Source of the DNA: Microbacterium marinilacus
GTDB lineage: Bacteria; Actinomycetota; Actinomycetes; Actinomycetales; Microbacteriaceae
Assembly: GCF_019753765.1 (NCBI RefSeq)
Contig: NZ_JAIJZW010000008.1
Coordinates: 62,001-126,000, forward strand
Reading direction: 5' to 3'
Length of the DNA: 64,000 bases
The position numbers and the translations under genes were made by a program. The notes beneath the pieces were generated by a model. That model had not been told where the DNA came from and searched no databases. It saw only the letters and a list, made by a program, of their open reading frames with translations. Positions 38,022 to 46,887 of this stretch are shown here, piece after piece. Within the stretch, counting starts at the first letter, position 1; every line of letters begins with the position of its first letter.

Positions 38022-39499
38022 CCGCTGTGCTCCTCGCCGGTGGCCGGGTCGTCGACCCGGCCACCGGCACCGATCGCGTCGCCGACATCCTCATCCGCGG
38101 CGGGACGGTCGCGGAGATCCTCGACCCGGGAACCACGCCTCCCGCGGACGCGACCGTGGTCGACGTCGCGGGGAAGATCGTCGGACCGGGCTTCATCGAC
38201 CTGCACAGCCACGTGCACTCGATCGCGGGGCAGCGGCTGCAGGCGATGGACGGCGTCACGACGGCCCTCGACCTCGAGATGGGCCTGTCGCCCGTCGAGA
38301 AGGCGTACGCGGACGCCGCCGCGCAGGGAAGGCCGCTCCACTACGGCTTCTCGGCGTCGTGGCTGCTCGCGCGCGCCGTGGTGCTGTCGGGGCGGACCGC
38401 CGACGCCGATCCCTTCGGCGGGCTCGACATCCTGAGCGACCGGGCCTGGCTGGGAGACTCCTCGCCCGCGCAGCTGGCGCGCTGGCTCGGCATCCTCGAG
38501 AGCGAGCTGGCCGACGGCGCGCTCGGCATCGGCGTGCTGATGGGCTACGCGCCGGAGACCGATCCGGCGGAGTTCCGCGCCGTCGCACGCCTGGCCGCGT
38601 CCGCGGGGGCGCCAACGTTCACGCACGTGCGCGAGATCGTCGAGTCGAACCCCGCCACGCCCGTCGACGGCACACTCGAGGTCGCCCGCTCGGCCATGGA
38701 GTTCGGCGGCGCCGCGCACCACTGCCACGTCAACTCGACGTCGCGCCGGCACATCGACCGCACGCTGTCGACCATCGAGACCGCGCGGGCCGGGGGAGCG
38801 GGCATCACGGTCGAGGCGTATCCGTACGGGGCCGGGTCCACCGGGATCGGGGCGGCGTTCCTCGCGCCCGAGGCGCTGCCCGCCTGGCAGCTCACGCCGC
38901 AGAGCCTCGTGCTCGTCGCGACGGGCGAGCGCATCCGCGACGAGGCGCACCTGCGCCACGTGCGCGCGACGGATCCCGGGGCGCTGTGCATCGTCGAGTT
39001 CCTCGACGAGCGGGACGAGCGGGACGCCGCCCGGCTCCGTGCCTCCCTCGCCTTCCCCGACAGCATCGTCGCGTCCGACTCCATGCACGTCATCTGGCCT
39101 GACGGCTCGACCGACAGCCGCGAGTGGCCGCTGCCGCCCGGCGGGCAGACGCATCCGCGCACCGCGGGCACGTTCGCGAAGTCGCTGCGGCTGATGGTGC
39201 GCGAGCGCGGGCTGTGGACGTGGCTCGAGGCCTTCCGGCGGTGCAGCTATCTGCCCGCGCGGCTGCTCGACGGCGTCGCGCCCGCGGCGACGCGGAAGGG
39301 GCGCCTGACGGCCGGCGCCGACGCCGACATCGTGGTGATCGATCCCGACACGATCACCGACCGCGCCACCTACCTCGACCCCACCCGACCGTCCCTCGGC
39401 GTCGCCCACCTGCTGGTCGCCGGTGAGTTCGTCGTGCGAGACGGGGATATCGTCGAGAACGCGTACCCCGGACGCGGACTGCGAGGAGAGCCGAGATGA
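38018..39499 (+). CDS. N-acyl-D-amino acid deacylase-type amidohydrolase
   Basis: 493 residues, cytosolic metal-dependent hydrolase. Metal motif GFIDLHSH (H63, H65), the middle HCHVNS strand-turn and the late signature HPRTAGTFAK, which follows the D-aminoacylase pattern (HPRxxGTF). Such enzymes remove the acyl group from N-acyl-D-amino acids (aminoacylase) or related D-residues; D-glutamate deacylases and dihydropyrimidinases are the alternatives. The GTG overlaps the previous stop by four bases and the last four bases form the next gene's start, so translation is coupled. Confidence 0.82.
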   Translation: MTAVLLAGGRVVDPATGTDRVADILIRGGTVAEILDPGTTPPADATVVDVAGKIVGPGFIDLHSHVHSIAGQRLQAMDGVTTALDLEMGLSPVEKAYADAAAQGRPLHYGFSASWLLARAVVLSGRTADADPFGGLDILSDRAWLGDSSPAQLARWLGILESELADGALGIGVLMGYAPETDPAEFRAVARLAASAGAPTFTHVREIVESNPATPVDGTLEVARSAMEFGGAAHHCHVNSTSRRHIDRTLSTIETARAGGAGITVEAYPYGAGSTGIGAAFLAPEALPAWQLTPQSLVLVATGERIRDEAHLRHVRATDPGALCIVEFLDERDERDAARLRASLAFPDSIVASDSMHVIWPDGSTDSREWPLPPGGQTHPRTAGTFAKSLRLMVRERGLWTWLEAFRRCSYLPARLLDGVAPAATRKGRLTAGADADIVVIDPDTITDRATYLDPTRPSLGVAHLLVAGEFVVRDGDIVENAYPGRGLRGEPR

Positions 39500-40671
39500 G
39501 TCATCCGCTTGTGACGTGGGCCGAGACGAGCCTGCCCGACATGCTCGCCGACCTCGAGCAGGTGATCCGGTGCGAATCGCCGTCGTCGGACCACGTCGCC
39601 GTGGCGCGGTCGGCCGACCTGATCTCGGGCATCGGCGCCCGCCGGCTCGGCTTCGCGCCGGAGCGCCTCGTGATCGACGGCGTCACCCACCTGCGCTGGC
39701 AGCTGGGCTCTCCCGACCCCGACGCCCCGCGCGTGCTGCTGCTCGCTCACCACGACACGGTCTGGCCGGTCGGCTCGATCGAGACGCACCCGTTCTCGAT
39801 CCAGGACGGAGTGATCCGCGGCCCCGGATCGTTCGACATGCTCACCGGCCTGGTGATGGCGATCCACGCCGCGGGCACCTTCGCCGACGGCCCCGGCGGC
39901 CAGCTCGCCGAGTCGGCGATCACGCTGCTGGTGACGGGCGACGAGGAGGTGGGCTCGAACGCCTCGCGTGCCCTGATCGAGCAGGAGGCGCGCGGCTGCG
40001 TCGCCGCGCTCGTGCTCGAAGCGGCCGGGGACGACGCCGCGGGCCGCCCCGGCGCGCTGAAGATCGGGCGCAAGGGCACCTCGATGTACCGGATCAACAT
40101 CGCCGGCCGCGCGGCTCACGCCGGCACCGAGCCCGAGAAGGGCATCAACTCGCTCGTCGAGCTCGCGCACCAGGTGGTGGCGGTGCAACGGCTCGCCGAT
40201 GCGTCGGTCGGCACCACCGTCGTCCCCACGGTCGCGCGCTCCGGAACGACGACCAACACGGTGCCCGGGCGGGCGTGGTTCGACGTGGACGTGCGAGCGC
40301 TGACCATCGCCGAGCAGCATCGCGTCGACGAGGGGATCCGCGAGCTCGCCTCGCACACGGGTGCCACGCTGACCGTGACCGGCGGCATCAACCGCCCGCC
40401 GCTCGAGACGGCGGCGGCGCAGGCGACGTGGGAGCGCGCGCAGGCGGTGGCGGAGAGCATCGGCATCGAGCTGCCGGAGGCGATCGTCGTCGGCGGCGCC
40501 TCGGACGGGAATATCACCGCCGGGGTCGGGGTGCCGACGCTCGACGGGCTCGGCGCCGTCGGCGGCGGTGCGCACGCCGACCACGAGCACGCCATGGTCG
40601 CAGACATCCCGATCCGCACCGCCCTGCTGGTGGGGCTGATCCGCGATCTGCTCGGCGGCGAGGCGCCGTGA
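39496..40671 (+). CDS. M20 family metallopeptidase/deacylase
   Basis: 391 residues, no export signal. Zinc-site pattern of the M20 family: LLAHHDTVWPVGS (H85, D87), GSFDM (D114), the GDEEVGS pair (E150, E151) and the late GGGAHADHEH. The domain between is a dimerisation insert (RAAHAGTEPEKGIN). The family includes CPG2-like carboxypeptidases, aminoacylases and N-succinyl-L-amino acid hydrolases. In this cluster it can complete the D-to-L conversion by removing the acyl group after racemization. The ATG overlaps the amidohydrolase stop as ATGA. Confidence 0.88.
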   Translation: MSHPLVTWAETSLPDMLADLEQVIRCESPSSDHVAVARSADLISGIGARRLGFAPERLVIDGVTHLRWQLGSPDPDAPRVLLLAHHDTVWPVGSIETHPFSIQDGVIRGPGSFDMLTGLVMAIHAAGTFADGPGGQLAESAITLLVTGDEEVGSNASRALIEQEARGCVAALVLEAAGDDAAGRPGALKIGRKGTSMYRINIAGRAAHAGTEPEKGINSLVELAHQVVAVQRLADASVGTTVVPTVARSGTTTNTVPGRAWFDVDVRALTIAEQHRVDEGIRELASHTGATLTVTGGINRPPLETAAAQATWERAQAVAESIGIELPEAIVVGGASDGNITAGVGVPTLDGLGAVGGGAHADHEHAMVADIPIRTALLVGLIRDLLGGEAP

Positions 40672-40724
40672 CGTCCAGCCGTCGTACAGAGGCGGCTTGG
40701 ACAATGGCCGGAACATCGGTCGAC

Positions 40725-40730
40725 TAGACT
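40725..40730 (+). promoter_or_regulatory. -10 element for tRNA-Ser(UGA)
   Basis: TAGACT is 31 bases before the tRNA gene. No -35 at good spacing was found (TTGGAC at 40697 is too far), so this is a weak call. Confidence 0.35.
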
Positions 40731-40761
40731 CGCGCCTTATCGGCAGGGGAGACCCCGTCGA

Positions 40762-40846
40762 GGAGGGTTGTCCGAGCGGCCGAAGGATCTGGTCTTGAAA
40801 ACCAGCGGGCAGCGATGTCCCGTGGGTTCGAATCCCACACCCTCCG
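40762..40846 (+). tRNA. tRNA-Ser (anticodon UGA)
   Basis: Acceptor arm GGAGGGT (40762-40768) pairs with ACCCTCC (40839-40845), then discriminator G. The anticodon loop CTTGAAA (40794-40800) gives TGA at 40796-40798, between CTGGT and ACCAG. A long variable arm and T-loop GGGTTCGAATCCC are present. The 3' CCA is not encoded. Confidence 0.97.
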
Positions 40847-40894
40847 CTTGCTGGGAGCCCCCGCTCCCTGTGCACCTACCCCCGAAAGGCACGG

Positions 40895-42172
40895 ATGAGC
40901 GAGACGTCCCAGCGCCGAGGCCGCCGCACGGTCGCCCGCCATGGCGAGCTGTCGGCTCCGTCCCCGCTCTCGCGTCTGCTGCGCGTCGTCGGCATCGCCA
41001 TGGCATGCGTCATGGTCGCGGGCCTCGGCGTCGGCGTGTACGCGTACTGGGACCTCTCGTCGGCGTTCGCCGCCAACTCGGTCGAGCTGGAGGGCCAGGA
41101 GAGCACCCCGCCCGACATCGGCGAGCTGGTCGGTGAGAAGGGCGTCGACCTGCTGCTGACCGGCATCGACATCTGCGAGTGGGACACCCACGAGCGCTAC
41201 GGCGACCGCTGCCCGAGCAACCCCGCCGCCTATGGTGAGGACGGCCGGCAGCTGCAGGCCGGCCTGAACGACGTGAACCTGCTCGTGCACATCTCGCCCG
41301 AGCCGCGCAAGATCACCGCCATCGCTTTCCCGCGCGACCTGATGGTGGCGACGCCGGAGTGCACGGACCCCAACACCGGGAACGTCACGTACGAGTCGAG
41401 CTACAACATGATCAACAACACGTACGCGGCCGGCGGGCTCGCGTGCGTGGCGAAGACGATCGACACGCTCACGACGAAGTACGACCCGGAGCTCGCGATC
41501 GACTACGCGGCGACCATCACCTGGGACGGCGTGATCGAGATCACCAACGCGATCGGCGGCGTCGAGGTCTGCGTGGCGCAGACGATTGACGACGTCGAGG
41601 CCGGCAACCTCTACCTCGAGGGCGGGCAGACGCACAACCTGCAGGGCGAGCAGGCGCTCGCGTTCCTGCGCGCACGCAAGGCGATCGCCGACGGCAGCGA
41701 CCTCGGCCGCATCAGCAACCAGCAGGTGTACATGTCGGGTCTCGCGCGCAAGCTGATGAGCGACGAGGTGCTCACGAACCCCAGCACGCTGCTGTCGCTG
41801 GCGCGCACGACGGTCACGAACGTCGACCCGAGCGCGCAGCTGACCCCGGTGACGCTCGTGCAGATCGCGATGGCGGCGAAGGACGTGCCGCTGTCGGACA
41901 TCGTGTTCCTGCAGTACCCGATCGGCGCCGACCCGAACAACTCCAACCGCGTCGTCCCGAACGAGACCGCGGCGGCCGAGATGTTCGAGGCGATCGCCGC
42001 GAACCGGTCGCTGGCGCCGCAGTCGACGGATGGCACGATCGACGACTCGATCGACGCCTCGGGCGAGACCGAGACCCCCGCCCCGGACGCGACTGAGACG
42101 CCCGAGGCCGGCACCGAGGTGCTCGCCCCCGGCCGCACCGCGCTGGACGAGAGCTGCGCCAACCCCGAGTGA
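40895..42172 (+). CDS. LytR-CpsA-Psr (LCP) family protein, copy 1
   Basis: 425 residues. Type II membrane protein: one helix at about 29-50, the rest extracellular. The LCP domain covers about 75-330, with AIAFPRDLMV (the conserved PRD pattern), DYAATITWDGVIEITNAIGGV and GRISNQQVYM. LCP enzymes attach teichoic-acid-like or arabinogalactan-type glycopolymers to peptidoglycan. The leader GAAAGGCACGG and most of the coding sequence are repeated in the next gene. It directly follows tRNA-Ser(UGA). Confidence 0.92.
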   Translation: MSETSQRRGRRTVARHGELSAPSPLSRLLRVVGIAMACVMVAGLGVGVYAYWDLSSAFAANSVELEGQESTPPDIGELVGEKGVDLLLTGIDICEWDTHERYGDRCPSNPAAYGEDGRQLQAGLNDVNLLVHISPEPRKITAIAFPRDLMVATPECTDPNTGNVTYESSYNMINNTYAAGGLACVAKTIDTLTTKYDPELAIDYAATITWDGVIEITNAIGGVEVCVAQTIDDVEAGNLYLEGGQTHNLQGEQALAFLRARKAIADGSDLGRISNQQVYMSGLARKLMSDEVLTNPSTLLSLARTTVTNVDPSAQLTPVTLVQIAMAAKDVPLSDIVFLQYPIGADPNNSNRVVPNETAAAEMFEAIAANRSLAPQSTDGTIDDSIDASGETETPAPDATETPEAGTEVLAPGRTALDESCANPE

Positions 42173-42215
42173 GCCCCGCGAGGGCGCAGCGGGCGTCCTG
42201 AACCGAAAGGCACGG

Positions 42216-43478
42216 ATGAACGACACGCCCCAGCGCCTCGGTCGCCGCACGGCGGCTCGTCACGGCCGCTTGTCGGCGCCGTCCCCGCTCGCGCGGCTGC
42301 TGCGCGTGGTGGGCATCGCCATGGCGTGCGTGCTCGTAGCCGGTGTCGGCGTGGGCGCGTACATGTACTGGGACCTGTCCTCGACGTTCGCGGCGAACGC
42401 GCAGCAGCTCGACGGGCAGGAGGAGGAACCGCCGGACATCGGCGAGCTGGTCGGTGAGAAGGGGGTCGATCTTCTGCTCACCGGTCTCGACATCTGCGTC
42501 TGGGAGACACGCGACCGCTACGGAAACCGGTGCTCGAGTGACCCCGCCGACTACGGGGAGGACGGCCGGGAACTGCAGGCAGGGCGCAACGATGTGAACC
42601 TGCTCGTGCACATCTCGCCCGAGCCGCGCAAGATCACCGCGATCGCCTTCCCGCGCGACCTGATGATCCCGACGCCCGAGTGCACGGACCCCGTCAACGG
42701 AAACGTCACGTACGCATCGGACAAGAAGATGATCAACGCGATGTACTCGGCCGGCGGGCTGGCGTGCGTCGCGTCGACGATCGACGCGCTGACGACCCCG
42801 TACGATCCCGAGCTCAAGATCGACTACGCAGCCACAATCACCTGGGACGGCGTGATCGAGATCACCGACGCGATCGGCGGCGTCGAAGTCTGCGTCGAGG
42901 GCACCATCAACGACCCCGACGCGGGAATGCTCTACCTCGAGGAAGGCGAGTACACGCTCCAGGGCGACCGCGCGCTCGCGTTCCTGCGGTCGCGTCACGG
43001 CGTCGGCGACGGCGGCGACCAGGGGCGCATCAGCAACCAGCAGGTCTACATGGCGTCGCTCGCCCGCAAGCTGACCAGCTCCGATGTGCTGGGCAACCCC
43101 GGCACGATGCTGAGCCTCGCTCGCACCGTGGTGACCAACGTCGACCCGAGCTCTCAGTTGACGCCGGTCACTCTCGTGCAGATCGCCCTCGCCGCCAAGG
43201 ACGTGGAGACCCAGGACATCGTGTTCCTGCAGTACCCGACCTTCCCCGATCCCGCCGACGCGAATCGTCTCGTGCCCGACAGCGATTCGGCGGCGGCGCT
43301 GTTCGCCGCGCTGGCGGCGAACGACTCGGTCGACCCCACGGGCAAGTACCTCGAGACGCCTGAGACCGAGACGCCCGACCCCGGCGCGACGGTCGAGCCG
43401 ACGGATCCCGCCGCGCCGGCCCCCGACCTTCTCGGCCGCACCGCCGACGACACCAGCTGCTCGCAGGCCAACAACTGA
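42216..43478 (+). CDS. LytR-CpsA-Psr (LCP) family protein, copy 2
   Basis: 420 residues. Same architecture as the preceding gene: one membrane helix (about 29-50) and an extracellular LCP domain with AIAFPRDLMI, DYAATITWDGVIEITDAIGG and GRISNQQVYM. Both have the same GAAAGGCACGG leader, giving a clear tandem duplication. The acidic C-terminal tail differs. It likely joins glycopolymers to peptidoglycan; the two copies may differ in donor. It ends 79 bases before tRNA-Ser(GCU). Confidence 0.92.
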   Translation: MNDTPQRLGRRTAARHGRLSAPSPLARLLRVVGIAMACVLVAGVGVGAYMYWDLSSTFAANAQQLDGQEEEPPDIGELVGEKGVDLLLTGLDICVWETRDRYGNRCSSDPADYGEDGRELQAGRNDVNLLVHISPEPRKITAIAFPRDLMIPTPECTDPVNGNVTYASDKKMINAMYSAGGLACVASTIDALTTPYDPELKIDYAATITWDGVIEITDAIGGVEVCVEGTINDPDAGMLYLEEGEYTLQGDRALAFLRSRHGVGDGGDQGRISNQQVYMASLARKLTSSDVLGNPGTMLSLARTVVTNVDPSSQLTPVTLVQIALAAKDVETQDIVFLQYPTFPDPADANRLVPDSDSAAALFAALAANDSVDPTGKYLETPETETPDPGATVEPTDPAAPAPDLLGRTADDTSCSQANN

Positions 43479-43508
43479 CCTCGGTTTCCGGCTCGTTCTG
43501 CGACCCGT

Positions 43509-43514
43509 TACTAT
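43509..43514 (+). promoter_or_regulatory. -10 element for tRNA-Ser(GCU)
   Basis: TACTAT about 44 bases before the tRNA gene. No matching -35 at the usual distance. Confidence 0.4.
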
Positions 43515-43557
43515 GGGGGAAGTGCGTCCTCGCGGGCGCCGGGATCCCTCGGGATCT

Positions 43558-43649
43558 GGAGACGTCGCATAGTCAGGCCTAGTGCACCACCCTGCTAAGG
43601 TGGAGTCCCCTTAAGGGGACCGAGGGTTCAAATCCCTCCGTCTCCGCCA
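43558..43649 (+). tRNA. tRNA-Ser (anticodon GCU)
   Basis: Acceptor GGAGACG (43558-43564) pairs with CGTCTCC (43639-43645), discriminator G, encoded CCA (43647-43649). The anticodon loop CTGCTAA (43592-43598) carries GCT at 43594-43596 between CCACC and GGTGG. The long variable arm (GTCCCCTTAAGGGGAC) and T-loop GGGTTCAAATCCC fit serine tRNA. Confidence 0.97.
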
Positions 43650-43654
43650 CGAAG

Positions 43655-43697
43655 AAGGCCCCCGGACCGCCAGCCAGAGCGGAACGAGGGCCTTTTC
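43655..43697 (+). terminator. Terminator of tRNA-Ser(GCU)
   Basis: AAGGCCC (43655-43661) pairs with GGGCCTT (43688-43694), followed by TT. It lies six bases after the CCA end. Confidence 0.6.
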
Positions 43698-43768
43698 TCA
43701 TGCGCGCGGCAACCAGGTCGCCGCGCGCACTCACCGACCGCGGCTGAAGCCGCGGCGCGGGGCGGTGG

Positions 43769-44044
43769 TCAGGAGTCTTCCTCGAGCTTCAGGCCCACGC
43801 CGATCGCGAAGAGGGTCGGCGCCCACTGGCCGACGAAGATGCCCCAGCGGTCCGACTGGGCCTTGGCGTCGTCCTTGCCGCGGGACACGAGCCACGACAG
43901 GAACGACAGTCCCACCGACGCCAGTCCGGCGATGTAGAGGTGGTTGCTGCGCACACCGAGGGCCCCGAGCTGCTTCATCGGGTTCCACCCGGCTGCCTCT
44001 TCGACCTTGCGTGCGGCCTTCTTGATGTCCTTGCTGGTGCTCAT
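43769..44044 (-). CDS. Small membrane protein with two helices, function unknown
   Basis: 91 residues. An N-terminal charged helix (KDIKKAARKVEEAAGW) precedes two hydrophobic segments at about 36-52 and 69-85 separated by a charged loop (RGKDDAKAQSDRW), ending EEDS. GGGAG precedes the ATG at 44044. No family recognised. It lies between tRNA-Ser(GCU) and a lipoprotein gene, both on its own strand for the lipoprotein. Confidence 0.65.
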   Translation of the reverse strand: MSTSKDIKKAARKVEEAAGWNPMKQLGALGVRSNHLYIAGLASVGLSFLSWLVSRGKDDAKAQSDRWGIFVGQWAPTLFAIGVGLKLEEDS

Positions 44045-44136
44045 GCGATCGACTCCCGTTCTGTGCTGCGTGAGCATCGATCGTCCGCCCGCCGCCGTGC
44101 CGCCGGCAAGGGGGTTGTCTGCTCGTCGGGCGAGGG

Positions 44137-44631
44137 CTAGTCGGTGCCGGTGGACACCACCGCCGACCATCGGGCATCCGACGGCTCCGCCGTGACGGTG
44201 ACCGTCGCGTCCTGGTCGACCGTGACCTCCATCGTCGCGGTGTTGCCGCCGGTGTGCGACCCGACGATGTCGGGGGAGTGGAAGCATGTCGAGCCGCCGG
44301 CCATCAGACCGTCGATGTCGATGGTGACGGTCGCGTCCGCGGTGTCGCAGGCGACCAGCACCGTGATGGACAGCGAGGAGCCCGTGAGGCGCACGGTCTC
44401 GGGCGGCACGGCGCCGACCTGATCGGTCCAGGTGAGCACGGGCTCGGAGCCTTCGGGAAGCGTCGCCGCAGCGACCGGTCGCTCCTCGGTCTCGGGCGCC
44501 GAGGACGTGGCGGCAGGGGCGGGCGTCTCGGCGGCATCCGGCTGAGCGGTGCAGCCTGACAGGCCGCAACCCGCCAGGATCAGGGTCGCGAGCACAGACG
44601 TCGCCGCGGTTCTCGTTCTCCTCGTAGGCAT
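44137..44631 (-). CDS. Predicted lipoprotein of unknown function
   Basis: 164 residues. Signal with a hydrophobic stretch ending LILAGC (Cys22), plus a second possible GLSGC; the mature N-terminus is Ala/Pro/Glu-rich. The rest is beta-rich without a recognised domain (LVACDTADATVTIDIDG, VTVDQDATVTVTAEP). Tethered to the outer face of the membrane. GGAG precedes the ATG at 44631. The stop is TAG at 44137. Confidence 0.7.
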   Translation of the reverse strand: MPTRRTRTAATSVLATLILAGCGLSGCTAQPDAAETPAPAATSSAPETEERPVAAATLPEGSEPVLTWTDQVGAVPPETVRLTGSSLSITVLVACDTADATVTIDIDGLMAGGSTCFHSPDIVGSHTGGNTATMEVTVDQDATVTVTAEPSDARWSAVVSTGTD

Positions 44632-44847
44632 GCGCTCCAGGATCACGCGGTCCGTTCGCCGTCGCAAGGCGGTCGCGCCGCACGGACAGCGCTGTTACGG
44701 CGCGACCCCGGGGCCGATAGGCGGGGCGTAGCTCGGGCACTGAATCGCGGCCGTGCCCGCGCGGGGCGCCCGCTAGAGTCGTGTGGGTCCGCCGCGCGGC
44801 AGAGTCGAGGCGTCGGATCCTCCTTCCACCGTCGAGCCCCGGGAAAC

Positions 44848-46872
44848 ATGGCTGAGTCGATACCCGCCTGGCTGCCGGCCCTCGCGCCCCTCGCCGTCTT
44901 CACCGCGCTGCTCTACCTGCCGGGCGGTGCGGCCCTCTGGCTGATGGGGCTGCGGCCCGCCGTCGCGCTGGGCTACGCCCCGCTGCTCACCACGGCGTAC
45001 GTCGGCGTCGTCACGGCTGTGTGCGCGGCGCTGGGCCTGCCGTTCGGGGCGATCCCGTTCGCCGCGGGCGCCGCTGCGCTCGTGGCCGTCGTGGCGGGCA
45101 TCCGGCTGGTGCGCGGTCGCGGGCGACTGCGCCTGGCACGTCCGCGGCGGGTGCGATGGCCCTGGGTCCTGGGCGCCCTGGCGCTCAACGCCCTCGTCGT
45201 CGGCGTCGCCTACGTGCGTCACATCCCGAGCGCTGAGGCCCCGGTCTACCAGTACGACACGATCTGGCACCTGACGGTGATCCGCTGGTTCCTCGAGTCG
45301 GGCGACTACTCCTCGCTGGATGCGGGGCTGGTGGACGGGACGGCGGGCGGCCACTTCTATCCCGCGGCATGGCACGCCCTGGTCGCGCTGACGTCCGAGC
45401 TGAGCGGCGCGTCGATCCCGGCCGCCGTGCACGGCTCGCTGCTGGCGCTGGTCCTCATCGCCTGGCCCACGGCGATCGCCTGGCTCACCCGGACGCTGTT
45501 CGGCCCGTCGCGGGTGCAGTGGGCGGCCGCGGCGGGGCTCAGCTTCCTGCCGGCTGTCTTCCCGATCGGCTTCCTCGGCTACGGGGTGCTGTACTCGAAC
45601 CTCTTCGGATACGTCCTGCTGCCCGCCGCTCTCATCGCCGTCGTCGCGATGCTCCGCGCCGTCAGCGGCAAGGCCTCGCGCATGCCGCTCCCGGCGCTCA
45701 CGGCGGTGGTGGTCGCGGTGCCGATCGCGTTCGTGTTCGCCCAGCCCAACACCGCCTTCACGCTGATCGTGCTCGCGCTGCCGTTCGCCGTGCTCACCCT
45801 CGACCGGCTGCTGTGCAGGGCGGTCGCCCGCCGAGGCAGGGGGTGGCTGCGCCCCGCCGGCCACGCCGCCTTCGCCGCGGTGTTCGCCACGGCGTGGGTC
45901 GTCATCCACGACTCGCCCTTCCTCGACCGCACGACCGCGGTGAACTGGGCCGGCGGCGCCCCGAGCACCGACGCGGCAGGGGAGTGGTTCGCCTTCGCCG
46001 ACCTCACGAAGCCGCAGTGGCTGCTCCTGGCCTTCGTGCTCGCGGGCATCGTCATCGCCGTGCGGTACGGGCCCTCGCGGTGGTGGCTCGTCAGCGCGGC
46101 TATCGGCTGCCTGCTCTACGTCGTGGCGGCGGCCGGCACCGCCACCTCCTCGCAGTCGCTGCGCAACTACCTCGTGGGCTTCTGGTACACCGACCCGCGC
46201 CGGCTGGCCGCGACGGCGGCGATCCTGCTCGTGCCCTACCTGGCGCTGGCCGTCGCGACCGGAGTCTGGGCCCTCGTACGCGCGTGGCGACGGCGCTCCG
46301 GACCGAGCCGGTCCCCTCGCACGGTCGCGGCATACCGGCGCTGGGGGACGGCGGCAGCGGCGTCCGTGATGATGGCCACGTTGGCGTTCGACGCGACGAT
46401 CGGCGGCCTCGCGCTCGGCACCAGGGCGGCGCACATCGCCGAGGCCGCCGCGGCGACCGACGCGCAGTGGTACTCGCCGGCCGAGGCCGCGTTCGTCTCG
46501 AAGGCCGAGGGCATCGTCGGGCACCACCGGGTGGCCAACGACCCCTTCGACGGCAGCGCCATGGCGTACTCGCTCGGAGACCTCGACGTGTACTTCACCG
46601 CGCTGCCCGGCAACTGGATGGGCACGCAGACCGCCGACCAGCGGCTCATCCGCGAGCGGCTGAAGGACGTCGCGACGGCCCCCGAGGTGTGCGAGGCCGC
46701 CGAGCGCGCCGGCATCCGCTACGCGCTGGTACTGCACGACGGCGATCGGGGAGTGTTCCAGAACGGCCCGCATCAGTTCCCCGGCCTCGCGATCGCCGAC
46801 GACACCCCCGGCTTCGAGCTGGCCGCGGCAGACGGACCCCTCCGGCTCTACGCGGTCACCGCCTGCGCCTGA
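44848..46872 (+). CDS. Polytopic membrane protein, DUF6541-like
   Basis: 674 residues with about 12 membrane helices. Large outside loops carry YQYDTIWHLTVIRWFLESGDYSS and an acidic C-terminal domain (GHHRVANDPFDGSAMAYSL). The layout follows the actinobacterial DUF6541 family, membrane proteins with a glycosyltransferase-C-like helix pattern and unknown substrate. A TAGAGT (44774-44779) ahead could be its -10, giving about 62 bases of leader. It is convergent with phr, 15 bases apart. A role in cell-wall glycopolymer synthesis is possible but not shown. Confidence 0.75.
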   Translation: MAESIPAWLPALAPLAVFTALLYLPGGAALWLMGLRPAVALGYAPLLTTAYVGVVTAVCAALGLPFGAIPFAAGAAALVAVVAGIRLVRGRGRLRLARPRRVRWPWVLGALALNALVVGVAYVRHIPSAEAPVYQYDTIWHLTVIRWFLESGDYSSLDAGLVDGTAGGHFYPAAWHALVALTSELSGASIPAAVHGSLLALVLIAWPTAIAWLTRTLFGPSRVQWAAAAGLSFLPAVFPIGFLGYGVLYSNLFGYVLLPAALIAVVAMLRAVSGKASRMPLPALTAVVVAVPIAFVFAQPNTAFTLIVLALPFAVLTLDRLLCRAVARRGRGWLRPAGHAAFAAVFATAWVVIHDSPFLDRTTAVNWAGGAPSTDAAGEWFAFADLTKPQWLLLAFVLAGIVIAVRYGPSRWWLVSAAIGCLLYVVAAAGTATSSQSLRNYLVGFWYTDPRRLAATAAILLVPYLALAVATGVWALVRAWRRRSGPSRSPRTVAAYRRWGTAAAASVMMATLAFDATIGGLALGTRAAHIAEAAAATDAQWYSPAEAAFVSKAEGIVGHHRVANDPFDGSAMAYSLGDLDVYFTALPGNWMGTQTADQRLIRERLKDVATAPEVCEAAERAGIRYALVLHDGDRGVFQNGPHQFPGLAIADDTPGFELAAADGPLRLYAVTACA

Positions 46873-46887
46873 TCCGAGGGCGGCGCG

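Noticed and set aside
40762..43649. Integrated element between the two tRNA-Ser genes
   Set aside because: The tRNA 3' ends are not repeated and no integrase is present; both intervening genes are ordinary LCP genes.
44781..44855. 24-codon upstream frame overlapping the start of the DUF6541-like gene
   Set aside because: Begins GTG only one base after the TAGAGT element, has no ribosome site, and its Arg-rich composition is that of random GC-rich sequence.
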